From Acetobacteraceae bacterium (GTDB lineage Bacteria > Pseudomonadota > Alphaproteobacteria > Acetobacterales > Acetobacteraceae), in assembly GCA_027311485.1 (NCBI GenBank), contig DAICYU010000305.1:1-5569 (forward strand): a stretch of DNA of 5,569 nt. The letters run 5' to 3'. Each line of letters begins with the position of its first letter. Position 1 is the first letter of the stretch. Positions 1 to 5,569 of this stretch are shown one piece after another. The notes beneath the pieces are model-generated. The model saw only the letters and a list, made by a program, of their open reading frames with translations, was not told where the DNA came from and ran no database searches. The translations under genes and the position numbers were made by a program.

Positions 1-799
1 GCCGGGCCTGCACAAACCGCAGCAGGCTCAGCGTGGCGATGATAACCGCAAAGGAGAACACTGTCGTCACCGTTCCCAACGCATACAACACCGGGGTCGT
101 CACACTGGTCGTCATGCCGAAGATTTCCAGTGGCAGCGTGTTGTCGCTGCCGGCGGTCAGCAGCGTGCGGGCGAACTCGTCATAGGACAGGGTGAAGCCG
201 AACAGGGCGATGCCGATCACACTCGGCGCGATGATCGGCAGGACGACATGGCGGAAGCTCTGCCACCCGGTCGCCCCCTGGTCGCGGGCCGCTTCCTCCC
301 ACGTCGGGTTGAAACGGTTGAACACCGCGAACATGATCAGCAGCCCAAACGGCAGCGTCCAGGTCAGTTGCGCCCCGAACGCCGAGCTGTACCAGTCGGG
401 GTCCCAGCCCAGGAAGTTGAACAGGAGCCCGACGCCCAGGCTGACCAGGATCGACGGGATGATCAGGCTTGCCACCGTCAGCACGAACAGTGGGCCCGAG
501 CCGCGGAATCGCCGCCGGAAGGCAAGGCCAGCCGACACGGACACGACCACGGTTGCCACCATCACCATCGACGCCAGGATCACGGAGCGGGTCAATGAGC
601 CGCCGAAATCGCCGACCGCCTGAGGCTCGAACAGCCGGGCGAACCAGTGCACGGAAAAGCCGTTCATCGGGAATGTCAGCCCGCCGTCCGGTCCCTGGAA
701 CGACAGCACCAGGATGGTCAAGGTGGGGCCGTACAGGAACAGGATGAACAGGACCAGGATGCCCAGCAGGATGAACCGGCGTAGCTTGGCGGCGGCCAT
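1..799 (-). CDS. ABC transporter permease, PotC-like (polyamine-type importer), 3' end cut off by window edge
   Basis: Inner-membrane channel subunit of a binding-protein-dependent ABC importer, resembling the PotC subunit of spermidine/putrescine systems. The reading frame is open for 266 codons from the ATG at 799 to the left edge, so it lacks only its C-terminal end (the family is usually about 260-280 aa). Around six hydrophobic segments are visible (near residues 9-33, 71-93, 104-127, 145-160, 188-206, 238-258). The cytoplasmic EAA loop that contacts the ATPase is clear at residues 169-194: EEAARDQGATG, followed by the VVLP motif. The stretch PMNGFSVHWF (44-53) after the first membrane segment is typical of PotC-type proteins. 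The start is fixed by an AAGGAG five bases upstream and by the TGATG overlap with the upstream permease, which indicates translational coupling. The true substrate cannot be read from a permease: polyamine, or another small organic cation or acid, is possible. Family assignment is firm; substrate is not. Confidence 0.93.
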   Translation of the reverse strand, partial: MAAAKLRRFILLGILVLFILFLYGPTLTILVLSFQGPDGGLTFPMNGFSVHWFARLFEPQAVGDFGGSLTRSVILASMVMVATVVVSVSAGLAFRRRFRGSGPLFVLTVASLIIPSILVSLGVGLLFNFLGWDPDWYSSAFGAQLTWTLPFGLLIMFAVFNRFNPTWEEAARDQGATGWQSFRHVVLPIIAPSVIGIALFGFTLSYDEFARTLLTAGSDNTLPLEIFGMTTSVTTPVLYALGTVTTVFSFAVIIATLSLLRFVQAR

Positions 800-1746
800 C
801 ACAGCTCCTTCCGGATGTCAACGATGCGCAGGATGGCGGCGACCATGATCAGCACCACTGCCAGCAGCACCACGGCATTGGCGCAAGCCGCCGGATATTG
901 CAGCGATGAAATCTGATTGGAGATCATCAGGCCGACCGAGGCGCTTTGTCCGCCGCTCATGAGCCGTACGGTGGCGAAGTCGCCCATCACCAGCGTGACC
1001 ACGAAGATCGATCCGATGGCGATGCCCGATCTGGACAGCGGAATGATAACGTTGGTCATGATACGCCACCAGCCGGCGCCGCCGTCCAGCGCGGCTTCGA
1101 TCAGTCGCCGGTCGATCCGCATCATCGTATTGAAGACCGGCGTCACCATGAACAGCGTGTAAAGGTGGGTATAGGCCAGCACGACGGCGAAGTCCGAGAA
1201 CAGCAGGAACGCCAGCGGCTGATGGATCAGGCCCAGGCGCAGCAACGCCGTGTTCAGCAATCCTTCGCGGCCGAGAAACGGAATCCAGGAGATCATGCGG
1301 ATGATGTTGCTGGTCAGGAATGGCACCGTGCAGACCAGAAACAGCACCATCTGCGTGACGCGGCTGCGGATTTCGAACGCCAGCACATAGGCGACGATGA
1401 AGCCCAGCACAGTGGTGACGGCCCAGACGATCACCGTGTAGCGCAGCGTGTTCAGATACGTCTCCCAGGTCACGGCGGACCAGAGGACATCGGTATAGTT
1501 GGTGAACTCAAACGCCGGGATGATCTGGACGCTGTCGTAGTCGAAGAAGCTGACAACGACCAACGCGCACATCGGTAGCAGCAGGAAGACCACCAGGATC
1601 AGTGCCAGTGGAGCTGCCTGAAGATAGGGCAGGACCCGCGTGTTGAGGGAGGTGGCAACTGACCGTTTGCCAGGCAGCGCCCTTGCCAGGCGGCGAATCA
1701 CGATTGGGACTCTCGGTCGGTGAAGGACCCGGATGCGCTCCCGCAT
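799..1746 (-). CDS. ABC transporter permease, PotB-like (polyamine-type importer)
   Basis: First permease of the same importer, partner of the downstream PotC-like subunit. The 315-residue protein has hydrophobic segments near 46-66, 101-124, 134-155, 180-200, 240-256 and 288-308. The EAA loop sits at 217-242 (EAALDGGAGWW, then IIPL), and GDFATV at 255-260 matches the GDF-T signature of PotB-type permeases. Residues 1-45 form a basic hydrophilic N-terminal extension (many Arg). An in-frame TGA lies directly before the ATG at 1746, so the protein cannot begin earlier. No good ribosome binding site precedes this ATG, and a GTG at 1701 (residue 16) is an alternative start. The TGA at 799-801 shares one base with the next ATG. 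No ATPase or binding-protein gene lies upstream, so these must be elsewhere, probably beyond the left edge. Family assignment is firm; exact start and substrate are uncertain. Confidence 0.93.
   Translation of the reverse strand: MRERIRVLHRPRVPIVIRRLARALPGKRSVATSLNTRVLPYLQAAPLALILVVFLLLPMCALVVVSFFDYDSVQIIPAFEFTNYTDVLWSAVTWETYLNTLRYTVIVWAVTTVLGFIVAYVLAFEIRSRVTQMVLFLVCTVPFLTSNIIRMISWIPFLGREGLLNTALLRLGLIHQPLAFLLFSDFAVVLAYTHLYTLFMVTPVFNTMMRIDRRLIEAALDGGAGWWRIMTNVIIPLSRSGIAIGSIFVVTLVMGDFATVRLMSGGQSASVGLMISNQISSLQYPAACANAVVLLAVVLIMVAAILRIVDIRKEL
800..810 (-). promoter_or_regulatory. Ribosome binding site of the PotC-like gene
   Basis: On the minus strand the sequence reads AAGGAG (810-805), then five bases, then the ATG at 799. 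It lies inside the last codons of the PotB-like gene. A near-ideal Shine-Dalgarno at ideal distance together with the TGATG overlap fixes this start and points to coupled translation of the two permeases. Confidence 0.8.
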
Positions 1747-1907
1747 TCAACCCAGGCCATGCCGGCGGAACGGCTGCCCTTATGGGTGCGCGGTGATCGG
1801 ATCGTAGGTGTCAATGGGTTGCTCCGAGCCTGATGTTGCCTCTTCATCGGGCCGCGCAGCAAAAAGCGGGCCAGATGAGCAGCGGCGGGCGCGGCGTTTG
1901 TCGGGAT
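1747..1907. other. Intergenic region upstream of the permease pair, no gene seen
   Basis: This 161-base gap separates the MocR stop from the first permease start; both genes are on the minus strand. On the minus strand there is a consensus-like TTGACA (1814-1809), but no good -10 element at 16-18 bases: the position holds GCGCAC, and the AT-rich CATAAG is about 24 bases away. A 20-codon frame (1760 to 1698, minus) begins here and overlaps the permease start. I see no convincing stem-loop with a T tract after the MocR stop; the T run at 1861-1865 (A run on the plus strand) is not preceded by a complementary stem. The permease promoter is therefore likely in this gap but cannot be placed. Confidence 0.5.
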
Positions 1908-3308
1908 TCAGCCTGGATCGAGGATCGCAGCCGCCTGGCCGGCGCTGGCGGCGGCGTCCTCGGCCGGGATGTTGGCGAAGCTCAGCAGCAAACCCTGGCC
2001 CGCATCGTGGGCGATGGACAGCGACGATAGCGCCGACGGGGCCAGGCCGGCAGCCTGCGCGCGCTTCACCAGCGCTGAGTCGTTCGCCGAGGCTGGCAAA
2101 CGAACGAGCAGGTGCATGCCGCCGGCCGCCATCTCGACGGAGGCATGCGTGCCGATCGCCGCTTCCAGGGCCGTGGCCAAGGCGCGGCGGCGTTCGGCAT
2201 ATAGCATGCGCATGCGGCGGATGTGCCGGGCGAAATGGCCCTTTTCCAGGAACAGCGCGGTGACAAGCTGTTCCAGCACGGGCAGGCCAAGTGTGGTGAG
2301 GCGCGCGGCGCGCTGGAACGCGACGGACAGTTCCGGCGGCACGACCAGGTAGCCCAGGCGCAGCGATGGGAACAGCACCTTGCTGAACGTGCCCGCGTAG
2401 AGCACGCGCTGTCCGCGATCGAGGCTTTTCAGCGATGGCAAGGGCCGCCCGGTGTAGCGGAACTCACTGTCATAATCGTCCTCCAGCACCCACGATCCGG
2501 CGTCCGTCGCCCAGGCGAGCAACTCCAGCCGCCTGGGCAGGGACAGTGCGACGCCGGTGGGGCACTGGTGGGTCGGTGTCACCACCGCCAGCTTGGCGGC
2601 GGGCGCGGCGGCCACGGCGGATGCGACGCGCAGCCCGTCCGCGTCCACCCGGACCGGCACCACGCGCGCGCCGCCAACCTCCAGCGCCTGGCGCGTGTTG
2701 ATGTAGCCGGGGTCCTCCAACCAGACCGGGTCGCCGTGCCGAAGCAGGACATGGCGTACCAGTGCCAAGGCGCCCTGAAAGCCGGCGGTGATCAGCACCT
2801 GCGCCGGTGAGCAGCGTATGCCGCGGGCGACAGCGAGGTAACCGGCAACGGCGTGCCGCAACGCCGGCAGCCCGATGGGGTCGGTGTTCGCCATGTCGGC
2901 GGGCTGCAGGCCGCGCGCGGCCTGGACAATCAAATTGGACCAGAGCTTGCGCGGGAAGGCGTCCAGCGCCGGCAGGCCCATTTGGAACGGCAGCGGCTTC
3001 GGCCGGGCAGCGGCTTCCGGGCTGAACATGAACGGGGTGGGTTCGGCCAGGACGATCCGTTCGCCGCTGCCGGATACCACCGTGCCGGCCGACCCACGGG
3101 TGATGATCGCGCCCTCTCCAGCCAGCAGCGCATAGGCCGCATCAACCGTGCCGCGCGCGACGGCCAGTTGCGCTGCCAGCACCCGCGCCGAAGGCAGCCG
3201 GGCGCCGGGCGTGATATGGCCGGTGGCAATCGCGGTTCGCACACGGGCCGCGATCTGCAGGAACAGCGGCTCGGCCTGTTCCTTGTCGAGCGTGATGTTG
3301 AGCGGCAT
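1908..3308 (-). CDS. MocR-family transcriptional regulator (GntR winged helix fused to PLP aminotransferase-like domain)
   Basis: DNA-binding regulator that uses pyridoxal phosphate as cofactor or signal, of the GabR/PdxR/TauR type. The 466 residues match the family's usual 450-500. Residues 10-80 are a GntR winged helix (PLFLQIAARVRTAI, PGARLPSARVLAAQL, RGTVDAAYALL, then the wing ITRGSAGTVVSG). Residues about 105-460 are a fold-type-I aminotransferase domain. Visible landmarks are EDPGY (198-202), THQCPTG (246-252), EDDYDSEFRY (276-285) carrying the Asp expected to pair with the pyridine nitrogen, and GTFSK (306-310) with K310 the expected PLP lysine, followed by PSLRLGY (314-320). The last 50 residues contain no Arg or Lys, so the usual C-terminal carboxylate-binding Arg of aminotransferases is not evident, which fits a sensor rather than an enzyme. 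It is divergent from the AhpD-like operon 86 bases away, a common layout for MocR regulators and their targets. An in-frame TGA at 3317-3315 limits the start; the site before the ATG is weak. The effector is unknown. Confidence 0.95.
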   Translation of the reverse strand: MPLNITLDKEQAEPLFLQIAARVRTAIATGHITPGARLPSARVLAAQLAVARGTVDAAYALLAGEGAIITRGSAGTVVSGSGERIVLAEPTPFMFSPEAAARPKPLPFQMGLPALDAFPRKLWSNLIVQAARGLQPADMANTDPIGLPALRHAVAGYLAVARGIRCSPAQVLITAGFQGALALVRHVLLRHGDPVWLEDPGYINTRQALEVGGARVVPVRVDADGLRVASAVAAAPAAKLAVVTPTHQCPTGVALSLPRRLELLAWATDAGSWVLEDDYDSEFRYTGRPLPSLKSLDRGQRVLYAGTFSKVLFPSLRLGYLVVPPELSVAFQRAARLTTLGLPVLEQLVTALFLEKGHFARHIRRMRMLYAERRRALATALEAAIGTHASVEMAAGGMHLLVRLPASANDSALVKRAQAAGLAPSALSSLSIAHDAGQGLLLSFANIPAEDAAASAGQAAAILDPG

Positions 3309-3394
3309 GGACCAGTCAATCGCCCCGTTCTTGGCCCTTCACGGTATGCCACCACAGGCGCTTCCTAGGCGAGCCTGAAACGAAGGAAGATGCC
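3309..3394. promoter_or_regulatory. Divergent control region between the MocR gene and the AhpD-like operon
   Basis: Both divergent genes must start transcription in or near these 86 bases. I could not place a convincing -35/-10 pair on either strand. The most structured part is 3355-3377: an AGGCG repeated at 3356-3360 and 3367-3371 (11 bases apart, about one helix turn) and an inverted pair CAGGC (3355-3359) / GCCTG (3373-3377). MocR regulators often bind short repeats in such gaps, so this is a candidate operator by position only. The arms are short and GC-rich and could be chance. Confidence 0.45.
3383..3389 (+). promoter_or_regulatory. Ribosome binding site of the AhpD-like gene
   Basis: AAGGAAG ends five bases before the ATG at 3395. 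A second ATG at 3390 is in another frame and too close to this site, so the site decides for 3395. Confidence 0.7.
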
Positions 3395-3847
3395 ATGTTG
3401 GATCGGAAAAGAGCCGCCTTGCACGCACTTGCGCCCGAAGCCTACCGCGCGTTGCTGGGCGTCGAGGCCTGTCTGCGTGAAAGCGGGCTGGAAAAATCGC
3501 TGGTCGAGTTGGTGAAGATGCGCGCCTCCCAGATCAACGGGTGCGCCTTCTGCCTGGATATGCACAGCCGGGACGCGCGGAAGAATGGCGAAACCGAGCA
3601 GCGGCTGTACCTGCTGAACGCCTGGCGGGAGGTGCCCTTCTACACCGAACGGGAACGCGCCGCGCTGGGCTGGACCGAGCATCTGACGCGCGTTGCCACG
3701 GACGGCGCGCCGGATGCGGCGTATGACCGCCTGTGCGCCGCGTTCTCCCCGACCGAGATCGCGAACCTGACGCTGCTGGTTGGCCAGATCAATCTGTGGA
3801 ACCGGGTCGCCATCGGTGGCGCCCTGCAGCCGCCGGGGGCGGCATGA
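3395..3847 (+). CDS. AhpD-like carboxymuconolactone decarboxylase family protein
   Basis: Small all-helical protein of the AhpD/CMD superfamily, 150 residues, single domain. It carries the complete AhpD-type redox centre: C50 and C53 in CAFC, H57 in LDMH and E38 twelve residues before C50. This is the same spacing as the Glu118-Cys130-Cys133-His137 proton relay known from mycobacterial AhpD. The text around it (MRASQINGCAFCLDMHSRDA, 42-61) and ETEQRLYLLNAWRE (66-79) is the common AhpD-like type of proteobacteria. The likely role is thiol-dependent peroxidase or disulfide chemistry in the cytosol; true carboxymuconolactone decarboxylases of aromatic degradation lack this CxxC. It is the first gene of a three-gene operon divergent from the MocR regulator and overlaps the next gene by four bases (ATGA). 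A partner reductase for the disulfide is not seen nearby unless the downstream flavoprotein serves. Family is certain; the physiological substrate is unknown. Confidence 0.94.
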   Translation: MLDRKRAALHALAPEAYRALLGVEACLRESGLEKSLVELVKMRASQINGCAFCLDMHSRDARKNGETEQRLYLLNAWREVPFYTERERAALGWTEHLTRVATDGAPDAAYDRLCAAFSPTEIANLTLLVGQINLWNRVAIGGALQPPGAA

Positions 3848-4275
3848 GCATCGCGATCCGTCCGGTCCGATCAGCCGCCGAGATCGCGGCCTGCTTTCCG
3901 GTGATGCGGACGCTGCGGCCGCAGCTGACCGGCGTGGCGGAACTGACCGAGCGTGTGACGCGGCAGTTCGGGCAGGGCTATCATCTGCTCGCCGCCTGGT
4001 CCGGTGACGCGTTGGTCGGCGCCGCCGGCTACCGGATGCAGGAAAACCTCATCAGGGGCCGCTTCTGCTATGTGGACGACCTCGTGGTTGCGGAACACTG
4101 CCGCCGGTCCGGTTATGGGGCCATCCTGCTGGACGCGGTGGCCCAGCAGGCCCGCGCCGCGGGTTGCCGGCGGCTGACGCTGGATACCGGGCTGGATAAC
4201 CTGCTGGGGCAGAGATTCTACTTCCGCTATGGCATGTTGCCGGCGTCCCTGCGGTTCGGCATGGAGTTGGACTGA
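3844..4275 (+). CDS. GNAT family N-acetyltransferase
   Basis: Predicted acetyl-CoA-dependent acetyltransferase, 143 residues, a normal size for a single GNAT domain. The core is visible: strand and bulge YVDDLVV (76-82), then the acetyl-CoA pyrophosphate loop RRSGYG (87-92, the R/Q-x-x-G-x-G signature) and its helix AILLDAVAQQA, then the strand RRLTLDT (109-115) and the helix and strand LLGQRFYFRYGM (120-131) that form motif B. The chosen ATG overlaps the stop of the AhpD-like gene (ATGA) and has a G run four bases upstream. The frame is open further upstream (an ATG at 3733), but that would lie almost wholly inside the preceding gene and the added residues look like out-of-frame sequence. 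The acceptor cannot be inferred; candidates are a small amine, an antibiotic-like compound or a protein N-terminus. The tight overlap implies co-translation with its neighbours. Confidence 0.92.
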   Translation: MSIAIRPVRSAAEIAACFPVMRTLRPQLTGVAELTERVTRQFGQGYHLLAAWSGDALVGAAGYRMQENLIRGRFCYVDDLVVAEHCRRSGYGAILLDAVAQQARAAGCRRLTLDTGLDNLLGQRFYFRYGMLPASLRFGMELD

Positions 4276-4278
4276 TCG

Positions 4279-4899
4279 ATGCGGACGATACTGTATTTGT
4301 CGTGCAGTCCAAAAGGGCCGGCATCGGTCTGCCGGACCTTCGCGACGGAGGTGCTGGACCGGCTGGCCAAACACCATCCCGCCGCCACCGTCGTGCATCG
4401 CGATCTCGCCGCGTCACCGCCGCCGTTCGTCGATGCGGATTTCTGTTCCGCGATCCTGAACCCGCAGGCGCCGGCTGATGCGTTTCCCTGCTCCGAGCCG
4501 CTGATCGTGGAACTGGAACAGGCGGATGCGGTGGTGATTGCCACGCCGATGCACAATTACGGCCCGCCGGCCGTGCTGAAGGCCTGGATCGACCAGGTCG
4601 TGCGCATTCACCGGACGTTCGCCAGCACGCCATCCGGAAAGGTGGGCCAGTTGCGCGACCGGCCGGTATTCGTCGTCGTTGCCTCCGGCGGATGGTTCAG
4701 CAGCCCCTCACCCGGCGGTACGCCGCCGCAGCCCGATTTCCTGACGCCGTATTTGCGTGCGGTGCTGCACACCATCGGGATTCATGACGTTCATATGCTG
4801 CTGCTGGAGGGCACCTCCCGCGGGCCGGACATGCTGCGCCGTGCTGTGGAGTCCGCTCGGAGGCAGTTGGACGATCCGTTGCCGGCAGCGGTTGATTAA
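4279..4899 (+). CDS. FMN-dependent NAD(P)H oxidoreductase, AzoR-like (flavodoxin-2 fold)
   Basis: Predicted cytosolic flavoprotein of the azoreductase/quinone reductase family, 206 residues (E. coli AzoR is about 200). Such enzymes pass two electrons from NAD(P)H through FMN to quinones or azo compounds. Visible features are the first strand and phosphate loop ILYLSCSPKGPAS (4-16), the strand DAVVIATP (83-90) running into MHNYGPPAVLKAWIDQVVR (91-109), which matches the FMN-contacting PMYNF segment and following helix of AzoR, the strand PVFVVVASGG (129-138), and DFLTPYLRAVLHTIGI (153-168), which closely follows the AzoR C-terminal helix. A loop rich in Pro, Ser and Gly (140-152) lies near where AzoR has its substrate-side loop. 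The start is three bases after the GNAT stop; its ribosome binding site is weak, so coupling to the upstream gene is likely. Family is firm; substrate is unknown and it need not reduce azo dyes in the cell. Confidence 0.92.
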   Translation: MRTILYLSCSPKGPASVCRTFATEVLDRLAKHHPAATVVHRDLAASPPPFVDADFCSAILNPQAPADAFPCSEPLIVELEQADAVVIATPMHNYGPPAVLKAWIDQVVRIHRTFASTPSGKVGQLRDRPVFVVVASGGWFSSPSPGGTPPQPDFLTPYLRAVLHTIGIHDVHMLLLEGTSRGPDMLRRAVESARRQLDDPLPAAVD

Positions 4900-4905
4900 C
4901 TGCCG

Positions 4906-4919
4906 CCGGGTTGTCCCGG
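4906..4919. terminator. Possible small hairpin between convergent genes
   Basis: CCGGG and CCCGG form a five-base-pair stem around a TTGT loop in the 24-base gap between the convergent oxidoreductase and PgsA genes. Its position suits a shared transcription end, but there is no T tract on either side and the stem is short, so it is a weak candidate. Confidence 0.25.
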
Positions 4920-4923
4920 GCCG

Positions 4924-5529
4924 CTACTCCGGCTCGGTTTCCCGGACACGGCGGGCCGGGATGGCGGATATGTGCCGCCAGCTCGCGGTCAGGTAGTCCC
5001 AGCCGGTGATCAGGGTCAGCAGCGCGGCGATCCACAGCAGGGCTTCACCTGCCGCGGCCACCGGAATGAATTGCAGATGCACCAGCGGCGCAGCGGTGTC
5101 CCCGGCCAGCAGCATGCCCAGCGCGGTCATCTGAAAACCGGTCTTCCATTTTGCCAGCTGCGACACCGGCAGACCGACTTTCCAGCCCGCCAGATATTCG
5201 CGCAGCCCGCTGACCAGGATTTCCCGCAGAATTATGACAATTGCAGGATACAGGCCGAGCCGGGACATGCGGTGCTGGCCGACCAGCACCATGAGCGTGG
5301 CGCCGACCAGCAGTTTATCGGCGATTGGGTCCAGCATGCGGCCGAGATCCGACCCTTGCTGGCGGGACCGGGCGATCTTGCCATCCAGGTAATCGGTGAT
5401 CGACGCCACCGTGAACAGCGCGCAAGCGGCCAGGTCGCCGCCGGGGGTTTGCAGCGCGGCCAGGGCCACGATCAGCGGGATCGCCGCAAGTCGTGAAAGT
5501 GTCAGGACATTGGGTAGGTCGGTCAGCAT
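4924..5529 (-). CDS. pgsA: CDP-diacylglycerol-glycerol-3-phosphate 3-phosphatidyltransferase
   Basis: Integral membrane enzyme that joins CDP-diacylglycerol and glycerol 3-phosphate to phosphatidylglycerol phosphate, the committed step to phosphatidylglycerol and cardiolipin. The full CDP-alcohol phosphatidyltransferase signature is present: D46-x2-D49-G50-x2-A53-R54-x8-G63-x3-D67-x3-D71, whose acidic residues bind the metal and the CDP group. The N-terminus LTDLPNVLTLSRL is the usual PgsA opening, and LREILVSGLREYLA (101-114) is typical of PgsA rather than of phosphatidylserine or phosphatidylcholine synthases. Hydrophobic segments lie near 8-26, 32-44, 72-86, 93-108, 131-143 and 163-177. 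At 201 residues it is slightly longer than many homologues owing to a polar C-terminal tail. It is convergent with the oxidoreductase gene. Upstream on the minus strand a TGA at 5548-5546 could close a preceding gene 16 bases away, but only seven codons are visible. Housekeeping gene, probably unrelated to the neighbouring cassette. Confidence 0.93.
   Translation of the reverse strand: MLTDLPNVLTLSRLAAIPLIVALAALQTPGGDLAACALFTVASITDYLDGKIARSRQQGSDLGRMLDPIADKLLVGATLMVLVGQHRMSRLGLYPAIVIILREILVSGLREYLAGWKVGLPVSQLAKWKTGFQMTALGMLLAGDTAAPLVHLQFIPVAAAGEALLWIAALLTLITGWDYLTASWRHISAIPARRVRETEPE
5271..5290. repeat. Perfect 8-bp inverted repeat inside pgsA
   Basis: GGTGCTGG and CCAGCACC flank a four-base CCGA loop, forming a strong perfect stem within the coding sequence for the MVLVGQHR stretch of PgsA. 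Both arms are fully coding, so it may be chance in GC-rich DNA; no function is inferred. Confidence 0.5.
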
Positions 5530-5569
5530 GTCTCGTGCGGTCGGGTCAGCGCCGGATGCCAGGCAGGAC

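Noticed and set aside
192..623. Long plus-strand open frames across the permease genes (also 248-598, 946-1578)
   Set aside because: They are antisense to genes with clear permease motifs, and their Arg/Pro/Gln-rich composition is typical of shadow frames in GC-rich DNA.
1786..1814. TTGACA at 1814-1809 (minus) as a -35 box of the permease promoter
   Set aside because: The six bases at a 17-base spacing are GCGCAC and the nearest AT-rich hexamer is about 24 bases away, so no acceptable -10 element pairs with it.
1851..1880. A-run (T run on the minus strand) after the MocR stop as a terminator
   Set aside because: The GC-rich flanks are direct CGGGCC repeats, not complementary arms, so no stem precedes the T run.
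2223..2810. Plus-strand open frames opposite the MocR gene (also 1808-2263, 2853-3368)
   Set aside because: Low-complexity, Arg- and Gly-rich translations antisense to a well-supported regulator; no domain visible.
3733..3843. Longer GNAT start at 3733
   Set aside because: It would overlap the AhpD-like gene by 115 bases, and the extra residues do not resemble a GNAT N-terminus; the ATGA overlap start at 3844 is better.
5546..5569. Possible end of an upstream minus-strand gene (seven codons VLPGIRR and a TGA), perhaps uvrC since uvrC often precedes pgsA
   Set aside because: Too short to recognise any family; the TGA may be chance.

Overview
The window is GC-rich DNA with dense, tightly packed genes and no mobile element, rRNA, tRNA or CRISPR signal that I could see. 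Base composition and the look of the proteins suggest an alphaproteobacterium, possibly Rhodospirillales/Acetobacteraceae. That placement is an impression from protein style, not a search result. There are seven coding regions, six complete and one running off the left edge.

Left part (1-1746, minus strand): two inner-membrane permeases of a polyamine-type (spermidine/putrescine-like, PotB/PotC) ABC importer. They are joined by a one-base TGATG stop/start overlap with a strong ribosome binding site. The ATPase and the solute-binding protein are not in the window and would have to lie beyond position 1. The 161-base gap 1747-1907 upstream of the first permease holds no convincing gene.

Middle part (1908-4899): a MocR/GntR-type regulator (winged helix plus fold-type-I aminotransferase domain, minus strand) is divergent from a compact plus-strand operon across an 86-base gap. 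The operon encodes an AhpD/carboxymuconolactone-decarboxylase-like protein, a GNAT acetyltransferase and an AzoR-like FMN-dependent NAD(P)H oxidoreductase. The second gene overlaps the first by 4 bases and the third starts 3 bases after the second. The arrangement suggests the PLP-dependent regulator controls a small redox/detoxification operon and perhaps itself. A repeat pair in the shared intergenic region is a weak operator candidate.

Right part (4924-5529, minus strand): a CDP-alcohol phosphatidyltransferase, most likely PgsA, convergent with the operon across 24 bases that contain a small GC hairpin. It is a housekeeping phospholipid gene.

Nothing here is clearly a new system. The most interesting item is the MocR | AhpD-like - GNAT - azoreductase-like cassette, together with the absence of any Arg or Lys in the last 50 residues of the MocR protein.
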